A stretch of DNA of 64,000 bases from assembly GCA_022570795.1 (NCBI GenBank), contig JAKUDP010000017.1:186001-250000 (forward strand), in the 5' to 3' direction. Source of the stretch: Sphaerulina vaccinii. Its lineage: Eukaryota > Ascomycota > Dothideomycetes > Mycosphaerellales > Mycosphaerellaceae. The notes under the pieces are model-generated. The model searched no databases. It saw nothing but the letters and a program-made list of their open reading frames with translations, and was not told where the DNA came from. The translations under genes and the position numbers were made by a program. The first letter of the stretch is position 1. The number at the start of each line of letters is the position of its first letter. Positions 39,455-50,112 of the stretch are shown here, piece by piece.

Positions 39455-42400
39455 ATGCCCCTGTTGACGGGCGAGATGGAGGCTCCTCTGTTCCCGACTC
39501 CTCTGTCGCCCGGTGCATATCAGGTCTCCTCAGCAGGAGCACCAGCAGCGGCAGCAGCAGTGCAGCGCCAGAGTATGGCGAGCATACGGCCGAACCACTC
39601 CCGCACGCAGAGCCGCTTCGCAGACAGTGCGAGTCGGGTCAGCGATGAGGAGGGATCGAGGACGGCGGTGAAAGTCGGTCAGTATCATAATCTTCATGGC
39701 AGCTGACAACAGGTCAGTGAGAGTATATGCTAACTGTAGAGTGTCACAGCTGTACGGGTACGACCGCCCCTCAAGGCGACCGATCCTGGATATGACCTGA
39801 TTCCACAACGATTTCGCGAAAGCACATGCGAAGTGCCCACTGACAGCAACCTCTCTGTACAATCGCCGCAAGGGAAGAAGCTGTTTGTGTTCGATCGAGT
39901 GTTCGACGAGACGACGACGCAGGAAGGCGTGTGGGAGTATGTGAGCGATAGTGTGACTTCGTTCGTGAAGGGATACAATGTCTCCATTCTCGCATATGGT
40001 CAGTCTGGCGCTGGAAAATCATATACAATGGGCACGTCCGGACCGGAGGACCAGAATGAGCCAGATGTCAAGGGAATAGTGCCGCGAGCTGCTGAAGCTC
40101 TGTTCGACATGCTCAACGACACTGCCGCAGCGAGACCTTCAGGGCTGCAAACGCCCAAGCGCTACTCAACGCAAGCTTTGACAACGATACAAAAGGCCAG
40201 TAACGGTGCACCCAAGACCTGGGAACTGCGAGCGTCTTACGTGGAGATCTACAATGAGCAATTGCGTGATCTATTGATACCAGAGACTGTGCCTCAAGCT
40301 GAGCGCGGTCAAGTGGCCATCCGGGAGGACACGAAAGGTCGAATTATGCTTACAGGCCTTACACAAGTGCCTGTCAACTCAGTCGAGGACATGCTGAATG
40401 CACTGAACTTTGGATCACAAATCAGGCAGACCGATGCAACGGCCATCAACGCTCGCTCCTCTCGTTCACACGCAGTCTTTAGTCTCAACCTCATTCAGAA
40501 GAAGCACGACATATTAGGACCTACGTCCAAGGCGGACAAGCGAAGGTCTGTACCGATCGAGCAGCTCAATGCTGACAGTGTCGTCACGCTCGACAGCAAA
40601 CTGCACTTCGTCGACTTAGCTGGTAGCGAACGTTTGAAGAATACCGGCGCAACGGGCGAGAGAGCTAAAGAGGGCATTTCGATCAATGCTGGACTCGCCA
40701 GTCTTGGCAAAGTCATCTCGCAATTGTCCTCCAAGGGCGGCAACGGCCACATCTCCTACCGCGACTCCCGCCTGACACGATTGTTGCAAGACTCGCTTGG
40801 TGGCAATGCCATCACATTCATGGTTGCTTGCGTGACACCGGCGGTCTTCCATCTTAGTGAGACGTTGAACACCGTCACCTACGCGCAGAGAGCGCGTGCC
40901 ATACAGAGCAAGCCTGAGATCCAGCAGACGCACGAGGAGACAGACAAGCAAGCTGCCATTGATCGGTTACGAGCTGAAGTCGGCTTCCTTCGTGATCAGA
41001 TCCGCCACGCCGAGCATAATACTGGACGAGCCGTGGATGGACATGACCGCATTGGAGCACGAGGCCGGGAGAATGAGCTACAATCGCAGTTGATGGATAT
41101 GCAAGAGAACTACAACGCCTTGAGTCAACGACACGCGAAACTCATTTCTGAAATCTCGAAGAGTAGGGACAGCGAAGACGCCGATACCCCAATTCTGAAC
41201 GAAGCGATTGGTGATAACGCGAGTGAGAGGATCAAGCGATCGAACTCGTTCGCAGAAGCTGTTGAGCAAGTGGTTCTCGAGTACGAAAAGACGATTCAGA
41301 GCCTCGAACAATCTCTTTCGCAAACGAGAGCTTCATTGGCAAGCAGTGAGAGCACGCTTCTGGAGAAAGAGACGCGCATAGCATACATGGATACCATTCA
41401 GAAGCAGATGCAGTCTCGGATTACGAAGTATATGGAGCGGGAGGCCAACAATGACTCGTACACTCGCGATCTAGAGGATAAGATGGAAGGAGCATCATCT
41501 GAGGAAGATCGCAAGGATACCATGATCAACGAGCTACGAAAGGAAATCGCTCGTGTGCGAGACAGCGAAGGCAATGCGGAAGAGTACATTTCCACGCTCG
41601 AGGAGCGCTTGGCAGAAGCGGAGCAGGATCAAGAGATTATGCAGCGCGAGATCGATCGTCTGGAGCACGTTGTTGAACGGCAACGAAGCATCGGCAGGCT
41701 CGACAATCTCCTTGGGGAACTCGATGGTATGCGTAGCAACGATGCCACCACGAATGGACGCGGCTCGACACATTCGCCTGAACCAATGCCGAAGACTAAC
41801 GGCCACCGCCAATCATACGATCCTTTCCGGGAGCAGGGCAGCGTCGACGAGGACGACTATTACGAGAAAATTGAGCATGCTTCTCCCGCACCAGAGGAGG
41901 ATTTGCAAAGATCAACAACCGTGGAAGCGGCTCGCACACCAGCCCAGGATGATTTCGTGGCCGAAAAGCTCGAGAACCTGACGCAAGAGTTCTTCGATTT
42001 GAGATCAGAGCACGAGTCTGTGCTGACTGATTACGATAACCTTCAGCAGAAATACCGCACAGCTCTCGAGACACTCGCGAAGTTGGAGTATGGCAAGGAT
42101 GCGACATCGAAGGCAGAGCCCGAGGACGAATCTCCTGTGGCCAGCAGCCGAAGCTCTTTTTTAGCGGAGACGGGGATGAAAGACGAGGACAAGGCTACCG
42201 ACGAGCAGCTTTCATCCTCACGATCATCGCATTCGGAGTTGTCCTCGCAGGAGGCGTTGGATGGTACCACCGACAACAAGGTGACGAGAATCATCACGAG
42301 TGAGAGCCCTACCGACAATGCCACAAGCCCGACTTCTGGAGAGCACATGCAGGTCCTTCAAGAAATGGAAACGCTTAAGAAGCTACATGCCGAGAAGGAA

Positions 42401-44821
42401 GTGTCCGTTGCAGAGCTGACCAAGAACTACATGAGTCTGGCACAAAGGCATGAGGCCACTCTGAGTCATGTTGAAGAACTGAAGGCGGAAGTACAGAGCT
42501 CACAGCGATCTTCCTCACCAGCATTCCCAAGTTCACCCAGCTTTGGCGCCTCTCCAGGCATCAGACAGGGATCGTGGCGAAGGAGGTCTGAGGAGATTCT
42601 TGGAAGCAATTCTGATCGTGCTTCTCGATCCTACGTGTCGCTTCGCACAATGGCACTCAATAACTTCGAGGACCAGGCTGATGTGCGACATACATTCGAG
42701 CAACATCTCAACACTGTGATGACTGAGCTGCACGGCCGATCTGAGCGCGTACAGTCCCTCGAAGCCGAGATCACGACATTGCGGAAGGATATGGAGCAAA
42801 AGCAGACGATCATCACAGGTCTGACGCGAGAACGGTCGAGCATGGCAGCAGTCAATGCATCAGGAGTGGACTTTTCTGTTGTTGGCCAAATGCGCGAGCA
42901 GCTTATGGAAAGTGAGAACAAGATTCGCTCCCTTCACGAGGAGCATGCTGCTCGCGAAAAGGAGCTCCAGCAAGAAGTGGAGAACCTCAAGACTGCGCTT
43001 GCCGAACATCAGAACTCTGCGGCAGAGTCGCTGCCCACACCTATGGAGCTACCTGGCCAATTCCCAATCACACCCGGTATGGATCTTGGCCCGCAACTGG
43101 AACAGTCAAGAGACCAGGCATCAGCTGGAGCATCGCAATCTGCTCAGCATGAAGAAGTTGAGCGCCTCCAGAAGGAGGTAGCCGCATGGGAACACAAGCA
43201 TCGCGAGGCAGTTGAGAGCATGACTACATCTCAGAACAGCCTCATGAGCACTATCTCCGAACTCCAGGCTTCGCTAAAGCAGACTGAGCAAGGCGAAAGG
43301 GCGATCACAAGTCCGCACACCGAAGGCTTGCTAGAAGAAGAACGAGCCAAGCACCAGGCGATAGTCGATACTCTCAACACACAGGTGAACGAGCATAGAT
43401 TGATTGCCGAAGATCATGTCTCACGTCTCGAACAGTTGCAACAGCAGCACAACGATGTGCAGAAACAGCTGGAAGAGCATGGCCAATCTCGTGAGCTCAC
43501 ACAGAAGGAACTCGACCAGCACAAGGAGCTCGTTTCCAATCTCGAGAACCAATTACAAGTGCACAAGTCGGCGATCACCATCCACCAGGAGAGCTTGGAG
43601 TCGCTGCAGGCTTCGCACACCAAGGAGGTTGAGGAGCACACTGCCAAGTATACCGAACTGCAGCAGAAACATGACGAAGTCACTGCTGGTCTTGAGAAGC
43701 AATTGAGTGAGGCCAAGAGCGAGTCCTCAAGCCTCCTTCGCCTTGCATCCTCCGCGCTGGGCTACGAGACGGACCGCGCAAATCTTCATACCCATATCTC
43801 GGGTTTGGTCGAGGAAGGTAAAGAGTTGCATGGCAGACATCTCAAGACCACTAACGACATGAAGAATGTGCAAGAGGAACTGCAAAACGCTATCAGCCGC
43901 TCGACCCAGCTTGAGAGCGAAATGGAAGAGCTCAAGATTGTCAGTGAAGAAAGAGCCAAGAAGCTGGAAGACATCACCGACAAGTACAACAAGACCTCAG
44001 CACTTGTCGACCAGCTCGAGGAGCAGCTCAGCTCAAACTTTGACGAGCACCAGGCGACCAATAACCGTCTGTCGACTATGCAATCGGAGACTGTCGAAGC
44101 ACGCGGTGCGCTAGAAAAGGAGTTGGAAGATGCTAAAGCGAGAAGCATCTACCTCGAGCAACAACTCAATGCATTCAAGCATTTGTCGCTCAACTCGAAT
44201 GCTTCTTCGCAAGTCAACCGCGACTCTCTGTCGCCTGACGCAGCAGGTGGTGCACTTGGCCGTCAAGGCTCGTCATCGTCACAACAGCGCAAGTCTGGTC
44301 CAACTACGCTGCCGACGCCGCCTCCTTCGATCCCACTTCCACCATTGCCAGGCTCACCTGTCTCTGCTATGGAAAGGACGACATCTCCTACGCCGCGCAC
44401 ACAATCACCTCTCGGTGGCTCACCACCAGCCTCGAGGCATACTTCTCACGAAGTCAGCCCAAGCCCAGCAGTCTCACAGCTTATCGAGGACCAAGAAGCT
44501 CGAATTCGGACGATCGAGAAGCACCTGTTCGCCGAGAAGCAGCTTACAGCGACGCTCGAAGAAGCACTTGTCGATCTCGAGACCTCTGCCAACCGAACGA
44601 AGTCCGAGATGGAGAACTGGCGTAAGAAGTGTCAGAGTCTCGAGGACGAGCTTGTCAGCTTGCGAAAAGAGCGTAGCAACTCCCGCGCCAGTCTGCAGGC
44701 TGTCGAAGAGGAACGTGAGATGCGCATGCGAGCTGAAAGAGCACGAACCGCACTTGAGCAACGCATGGCGGAGCTCAATACCAACAAGAAAAAGAAGAAG
44801 AGTGGCTTGAACTGCTTCTAG
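39455..44821 (+). CDS. Kinesin motor protein, probably kinesin-4-like
   Basis: Exon 1 39455-39677 and exon 2 39750-44821 (72-nt intron) give 1764 residues. A ~75-residue Ser/Ala/Pro-rich leader precedes the motor: VKVAVRVRPPLK, FVFDRVFDETTTQEGVWEY, P-loop GQSGAGKSYTMG, switch I NARSSRSHAVFSL, switch II VDLAGSE, then NAGLASLGKVISQL, YRDSRLTRLLQDSLGG and TVTYAQRARAIQSKP at the neck. The remaining ~1300 residues are predicted coiled coil broken by Ser-rich linkers, followed by a Pro/Ser-rich segment with SP/TP sites (TLPTPPPSIPLPPLPG) and a last coiled coil. The C-terminus is KKKKKSGLNCF. It is a plus-end-type N-kinesin; the N-terminal motor and RARAIQ neck suggest kinesin-4, but the subfamily needs a tree. 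Confidence 0.93.
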
Positions 44822-46155
44822 GAAAAGCACATTCGTCATTCTCTACATGTCGTGCATCGACCTCGACATGGACACCACAAACTACACGGCCGGGAACTTT
44901 ATGCGAATTGCTTCAGCCAGGGCTATCTTTCACCTTGATTGGAGGACCCAGTCACATTGTTTCTATTGCGCGTTCTTGTTTCTATACCCCAACACGTTCC
45001 GACATACGCAGACTCCGAGACGAGACGAAATCTCTCACGTGTACATGGACTCGCGCAGGAGGGGCTTGCGTGTATCATTCCTTTTTTCAATCCGCAGATA
45101 CGAAGAATATGGCCCCACAGGCGCAAGCATGGTGTTTCTTGATACGAAAAGGAGGGACAGATTGGAAGACATGTAATGGTCTACACTTTTGAAATGGGTT
45201 GGAAGCACTGTTTCGGTCTCGAGCTTGGGATGGCTAATACCCTCTTCACGCGAATGTAGCTGTAAGATTGGATGCTCTGAGCGCAAGGAGCGGAGACGTT
45301 GTATCTTTGTTGTATAACACACATGAAACCAAGTTTGACCTGCTTCATACATCGTATCACTTTCATCCTATTAAATGATACGCTCTTCTCTCACATACTA
45401 GTAAATATCAACTTCATGACCTTCTTGTCATAGAGCCGACCGACCGAAAAGCCCAGCACCACCACGACTGTATCGTTGAACACTTCACAGAACGTTATTC
45501 GACTTCTTGAGCAAGCAACGACAACATGCAACATGATCTCTCCGCCGAACGAGCTGGAGAGGCAGGCCACTCAGATCGTGTATACTTTCTTTCTGCTAGC
45601 ATTCGCCAAAGGCCCGGCGGATGTTTGTCTCGAGCGGTACGGCTGGAATCTTGCTGAGATCTGCAGCAGGAAGATCTTTGCGAGTGTTATGTTCAGACCA
45701 TGGCTGGCTCACTTCGAGAGGGCAGGCACCTGCACTCGCAGCGTCGCCAAAATCCCAGTGCTTCTCACAAAAGGATTACATTCGCTTGAAGTCTAGCCTT
45801 ACTCTGCACAATCCTCCTATATGCACTTCTCATTACTGCATTTCGTCTTTCAGCATACTACAACGCTTACCGTGCCTTAGCCGGCTATACAAGTTTCATT
45901 CAGGCTATGGCGAGTGGCCATCCTTACGGCGAGACACATGGCGGCCAACATGCTAACATACACAATTAGCGACGTGTACGGGAACGTGCAGAGTATCGAT
46001 GTCCAACAAGCAAGCTTCTACATGTTGCTGCAAGAGGTGTTTTGTACCTGTCGTACTACACTTAGACCGAGATGTTTCACCCAGAGCTTAGTAGAACTCC
46101 TCTGTGGCGGCTCGGCCAGTAGTCATCAGTGGCCAGAGGTGCCTCATCGACTGCC
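44822..46155. other. Intergenic between convergent genes
   Basis: 1.33 kb between the kinesin stop and the reverse F-box-like gene. The longest frames (about 106-111 codons at 45476-45956) overlap each other and show no domain or signal peptide, so none is called. Confidence 0.45.
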
Positions 46156-47601
46156 TCACCAACGACTCGCATCCTCGACTCGTATCCTCGGTGCCCGGAT
46201 ATTCCTCCTGTAGTAATGTAACCGAAAAATATCACCGTCCAGCCAATTCGTGAAGACATCCACACCAGCTGGGCAATTCGCGAGGCCCTGCTCACACGTC
46301 GAAAGATTCACGTGATTATACTTCCGTTGAGACATGTCTGCAGAGATGGCGATGTCTGGTCGTTGTGCACAGAGCGTGCCCAGGTCCGTGAATGTCATGG
46401 GGATGTGTCTACGGCCTTCAACTTCCACAACCAAGCTTCGTAGACTTGTTGGTAACACATGTTGCAGGTTCAAGGGTATGTTTGGATCTCCATTGCCGTC
46501 CCACAAAGCTCTGCTGGGCAGAGCGAGCTTTTCCAAAGCTGCAAGGCCAGACAAGGTGGCGAAAGGTCGATCCGGGTGGTCTTCATCAACCCAGCAGTTG
46601 CAGCCATCAATGTCCACATCTAGCTGCAGTGTCCTCAGAGTGCGATGGTGACTCTGCAGGGCAGGGTAAAGCTGACGGTCAAAGTCTACCCGCGGGTAAT
46701 TTGGTGCGTGAAGATAGCCACGCGACCATTCGAAGTGGTGCAGTGCCTGACAGGAGTTGATCATTCCCGATATGAAAGAGGCTGTGACGTGACAAAAATC
46801 AAGTATGATCGTGGTTATGGTCGATAGTCGTGGAAGAACAGGCCAGTCGCCCTTGCTCCCGATTCCTTCGCTCAGCCCAAGGCCTGCGAATACTTCCACA
46901 GCTGGCAGTCGAAGTACCATGCCAAGGATCGCGTATAAATCCGTATCTTGGTCGTGTTCTGAGCCAATAAGATTGAATCTGCGGAGTCTGTCGAAGTACA
47001 TTCGACCATTCGGTCGAAATCTCCCAATCGCGGACGACATGCATCTTATAGTCGTGGAGAATTGTAGGCCGTAATATCTAGGGTCCATGCTGGGCCAATA
47101 GTGGCAGTAAGAGGTCTTCATGCGTAAGCTTTCGAGATCGCTACACGCTAGTATCAAGAGCGCACAAGTGGTGTCGTTGGTAATAGTCCAGGGCTGGAGG
47201 AAAGGCTGCATAAAATGAAGGAGGCCCCCAAAAGATTGACCAGCTTGTTGAAGGATTTCAGCTTCCTCAACTGTGAGACTGGCACCTCTCCATATGGTGA
47301 GTCCTTCAACATTCAGGCGATGAACCATAGGAGCAACCTCTGGGCGGCTGGTAACAGCGTACAATAATGAGAGCCATTTTATTGCGATTCGGAGGATAGT
47401 GGCACCGGCCGAGATCGGCGGTATGGGATGATCGATGTCTTGATTGACGACATTGGGCTGATGGAAGACTTGATTGACGACAATGCCGTTTAGAAGTGTC
47501 GATGCAAGGTACATGCTGTACTGATCGCGGAAGCTAAGATGGGCGGAGATCATGAGAATGATCTCAGATGGGAGTCTCTGGATGCTAGCGCGCTGGGCCA
47601 T
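46156..47601 (-). CDS. F-box-like protein
   Basis: Intronless, 481 residues from ATG 47601; the frame is open to 47721 but lacks similarity there. The N-terminus IQRLPSEIILMISAHLSFRDQYSMYLAS is an F-box-like LPxEIxxxIxxxL pattern. The remaining ~420 residues look like irregular leucine-rich/alpha-beta repeats with no catalytic motif: NVEGLTIWRGASL, LESLRMKTSYCHYWPSMD, STITTIILDFCHVT, and LRTLQLDVDIDGC with a following LAALEKLALPSRALWDG. Such proteins are numerous in filamentous ascomycetes and probably act as SCF substrate receptors; the target is unknown. The gene is convergent with the kinesin gene. Confidence 0.72.
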   Translation of the reverse strand: MAQRASIQRLPSEIILMISAHLSFRDQYSMYLASTLLNGIVVNQVFHQPNVVNQDIDHPIPPISAGATILRIAIKWLSLLYAVTSRPEVAPMVHRLNVEGLTIWRGASLTVEEAEILQQAGQSFGGLLHFMQPFLQPWTITNDTTCALLILACSDLESLRMKTSYCHYWPSMDPRYYGLQFSTTIRCMSSAIGRFRPNGRMYFDRLRRFNLIGSEHDQDTDLYAILGMVLRLPAVEVFAGLGLSEGIGSKGDWPVLPRLSTITTIILDFCHVTASFISGMINSCQALHHFEWSRGYLHAPNYPRVDFDRQLYPALQSHHRTLRTLQLDVDIDGCNCWVDEDHPDRPFATLSGLAALEKLALPSRALWDGNGDPNIPLNLQHVLPTSLRSLVVEVEGRRHIPMTFTDLGTLCAQRPDIAISADMSQRKYNHVNLSTCEQGLANCPAGVDVFTNWLDGDIFRLHYYRRNIRAPRIRVEDASRW

Positions 47602-48116
47602 AGCGGCGAAGTGCGTCGTATGGTGATCGAAAGCGTTATACTGTGTTCGAAGTTGGTATAGATCGCACCCGAAATCATGAGTTCTTGTAGAAGTGCTGAG
47701 ATATAGTATATCATCGGGCACCGCCGCACAAGTTGATGTACCTAAGAGGGTCGATGTTGGGTTTGTGTGCGGAGGAAGCTGAGTCGCGGCAAGTCGAGCG
47801 GGAATGTCGAAGGTGCGAAGTGGAAATGGAAGGTATGACTCTGATCTGCCAACTCATAAGCAAGTCGCACATGCAGTATGAAAAGGATGCTCTTACACAT
47901 TCGTACTGGGCGCTACTTACTTCAAGTTCAGACTCATTCTGGTCGATACCAACACTGTACACAAAACTCCTTGCTAATGTTCATTACGGCCCTCCTTCTC
48001 TTTTCCTATGCAAAACTTTGCTGGAGCCGGAATAAGAGACGTTCGTAGTCATGCACTTTGCTGCAGTCTATACAACGTGTGGGGGTTCTCAAGTCAAGTC
48101 TTGGACAAGATATGCC
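47602..48116. other. Intergenic
   Basis: 515 bp between two reverse genes (promoter of the F-box-like gene and 3' flank of NUP49). Only short frames without domains are seen. Confidence 0.5.
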
Positions 48117-49742
48117 TCACCTCACGCCGCCCAAATGCGTCCCTAATCTCCCAAGTGCTAGCTGTGTCACGCCTTCTCTGCACTCGCCCACGATACCAGC
48201 AACACCCAGTATGCTCTCCTCGAACCCACGTAACGTACTCGCAAGCTCTCTGACAGTATCCTCGCTAGTCGCACGCTGCGATCCACCCATGCCCGATCTT
48301 CGCTGAGCTAGCTCCTGTGCTCGCTGTACTGTCGAACCCTCGATCACGCGCATGTGTTGCTCGATTTCACCCAGATTGCTTGCATATGCGTCCATATTCT
48401 TCTGCAGTTCAGCCGCCATGGGTAGGAAGTAGTTGTTGATTAGGTCTGTGTCGTAACTCTCGTCTCCTGATTGTGCGGTCTGCGGCTGCTGTGTCCGTTG
48501 TTGTGAAGCATACATACTGCTCGTGCTCAGGTTTGGGTATTGGTATGGCTGTGGCAGCGCGAGATTCGTGACAATTCGCTGTAGTCTTTGCACATCCTTG
48601 GAATCCTTCTCGGCATTCTTGCGCTGTGCATCAACTCCTTGTGCATCTGTAGCTAGTGATTGCTCCACATCATCCGCCTTGTCTTTGACGAAGTCGATGT
48701 CAGGCAGCAGGCTGTTCACATCTTCTTCGTGCTTCGGGAGGAAAGCTTCAATCTGCTTCGCGTACTGCTCCTGTTGCTGTATCATCTTATCGAGGTTCTC
48801 CAGCTCTTGTCGCACACTGTCGGCACAGTCTTCGAACCGCGTGGTGCCTTTGAGGTTATCGATGGTGACTTGCGCTGCAGCTTGAGTTGCAGGAGCGGAA
48901 GTGCTCTGTCCCATGCCTAGTCTACCAAATGGCGTGTTCTGGTTCATACTCGATGCCTGCGTGGCGCCGAGGAGTGAGGGTGCATTCTGTCGTGCAGTGC
49001 TGCCAAACATGCTGCCGCCGGTGTTGTTGTTGTTGTTCGTCGAAGCTGCTGCGCCAAAGAGACTCCCAGTGGGCGCGGGTTGTGCTGCAGGGCGAGAGAA
49101 CATGCTACTGGTGTTTGCCGTGTTGTTCGCGCTTCCAAATATGCTGCCTCCTAATGTGCTAGATGCATTGTTGTTCGTGGTTGTGTTTCCAAATAGACTA
49201 CTCCCCGCTGCCGGCTGATTCGTAGTGGTATTGCCAAAGAGACTGCTACCCGCTGCCGGCTGAGTCGAGGTGGTGTTGCCAAACAGACTAGTTCCAGCTG
49301 CGGGCTGACTCGTTTGCGTATTCGTGTTATTCGTGTTGCCGAAGAGGGATGAAGTCGCGTTACTCGTGGTCGCGTTGTTGCCAAAGATGCTGCCGCCTGC
49401 TGCTGGCGCCTGGTTGTTGTTCTGCTGCGAGCTGGATGCATTGTTAGCTGGTGGATTCTGGCCAGCTCTCGGAGTCTTCAAGGAGCTGTAGTTGAACATG
49501 GCTGGTGCTTTCGAAGGCGCTGGTCGGGCTGGTGGTGCTATAGGGAACTTTCTGGGAATCGGCGTGGCCACCGTGGGAATGATGGGAATGTGTGCGACTG
49601 CGTTGAGAAGAGTGTTGACGATTTCGTCTGGCATCGGCGCAAACTGAGGCACTGCGTAATAGTCCCGTTCCGCTTGGGCGGCTCGATTCCTCTTGGCAGC
49701 CACTGGGTCGTCGGACCATCTTGAAGATGAAGCAAGGGACAT
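48117..49742 (-). CDS. NUP49: Nucleoporin Nup49 (FG-repeat, Nup62 complex)
   Basis: Intronless frame of 541 residues. Residues ~110-290 are Asn/Thr/Ala-rich with repeated SLFGN, SIFGN and SMFG units, the FG barrier of the nuclear pore. The C-terminal half is coiled coil: NLKGTTRFEDCADSVRQELE, LDKMIQQQEQYAKQIEAFLP, then SLLPDIDFVKDKADDVEQSL and LQRIVTNLALPQPYQYP. This matches Nup49/p58, which assembles with Nup57/p54 and Nsp1/p62 in the central channel. The first ~80 residues (AAKRNRAAQAERDYYAVPQF...) are not FG-type and unusual for this family; an alternative ATG at 49499 (MFNYSSLKTP) would remove them. The 5' end faces the divergent ATPase gene 370 bp away. Confidence 0.82.
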   Translation of the reverse strand: MSLASSSRWSDDPVAAKRNRAAQAERDYYAVPQFAPMPDEIVNTLLNAVAHIPIIPTVATPIPRKFPIAPPARPAPSKAPAMFNYSSLKTPRAGQNPPANNASSSQQNNNQAPAAGGSIFGNNATTSNATSSLFGNTNNTNTQTSQPAAGTSLFGNTTSTQPAAGSSLFGNTTTNQPAAGSSLFGNTTTNNNASSTLGGSIFGSANNTANTSSMFSRPAAQPAPTGSLFGAAASTNNNNNTGGSMFGSTARQNAPSLLGATQASSMNQNTPFGRLGMGQSTSAPATQAAAQVTIDNLKGTTRFEDCADSVRQELENLDKMIQQQEQYAKQIEAFLPKHEEDVNSLLPDIDFVKDKADDVEQSLATDAQGVDAQRKNAEKDSKDVQRLQRIVTNLALPQPYQYPNLSTSSMYASQQRTQQPQTAQSGDESYDTDLINNYFLPMAAELQKNMDAYASNLGEIEQHMRVIEGSTVQRAQELAQRRSGMGGSQRATSEDTVRELASTLRGFEESILGVAGIVGECREGVTQLALGRLGTHLGGVR

Positions 49743-50112
49743 TTTGGGCTGATATGTATGGTGTTTTCCTGGCTGAGAATGTGAGGAACTGGTTTGTACT
49801 TACAAGAGAGAGTTCGCTGCGCCTGTATTTAGGGACAGGCTATTTGACCTGCCGAAAGCCATGACTATTGTGGTCTGCCTATTGTGCAGCTACGCGTGGC
49901 TATTGTGAAGGTGGTACAACGGGCGGATGTCTGCAGCGAGCTATTGTTGTTGATTTGAAGCTGAAGTTCGCGTTTGCGGCAAGAGCGGGCTTTTCCGTCG
50001 CTCTTTCCGTCTCATCGCGTCACTACTCACGCGCCTCTTTCGTACTTCCTTCACCAACAACACCATGTAGTCAACCTCGTCGCAGCAGAGTCGCTGACGA
50101 TATACCAGCAAG
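49743..50112. other. Bidirectional promoter between NUP49 and the ATPase gene
   Basis: 370 bp separate two divergent start codons (49742 reverse, 50113 forward), so the two genes share one short control region. No TATA box is seen. A pyrimidine-rich stretch (CTCTTTCCGTCTC) lies near 49999-50011. Confidence 0.6.

Noticed and set aside
44780..44821. CaaX prenylation box at the kinesin C-terminus
   Set aside because: The only cysteine is next to last, whereas CaaX needs it four from the end.
45476..45956. Two overlapping forward frames of 106 and 111 codons
   Set aside because: They overlap in different frames, show no domain, and lie in the 3' region between convergent genes.
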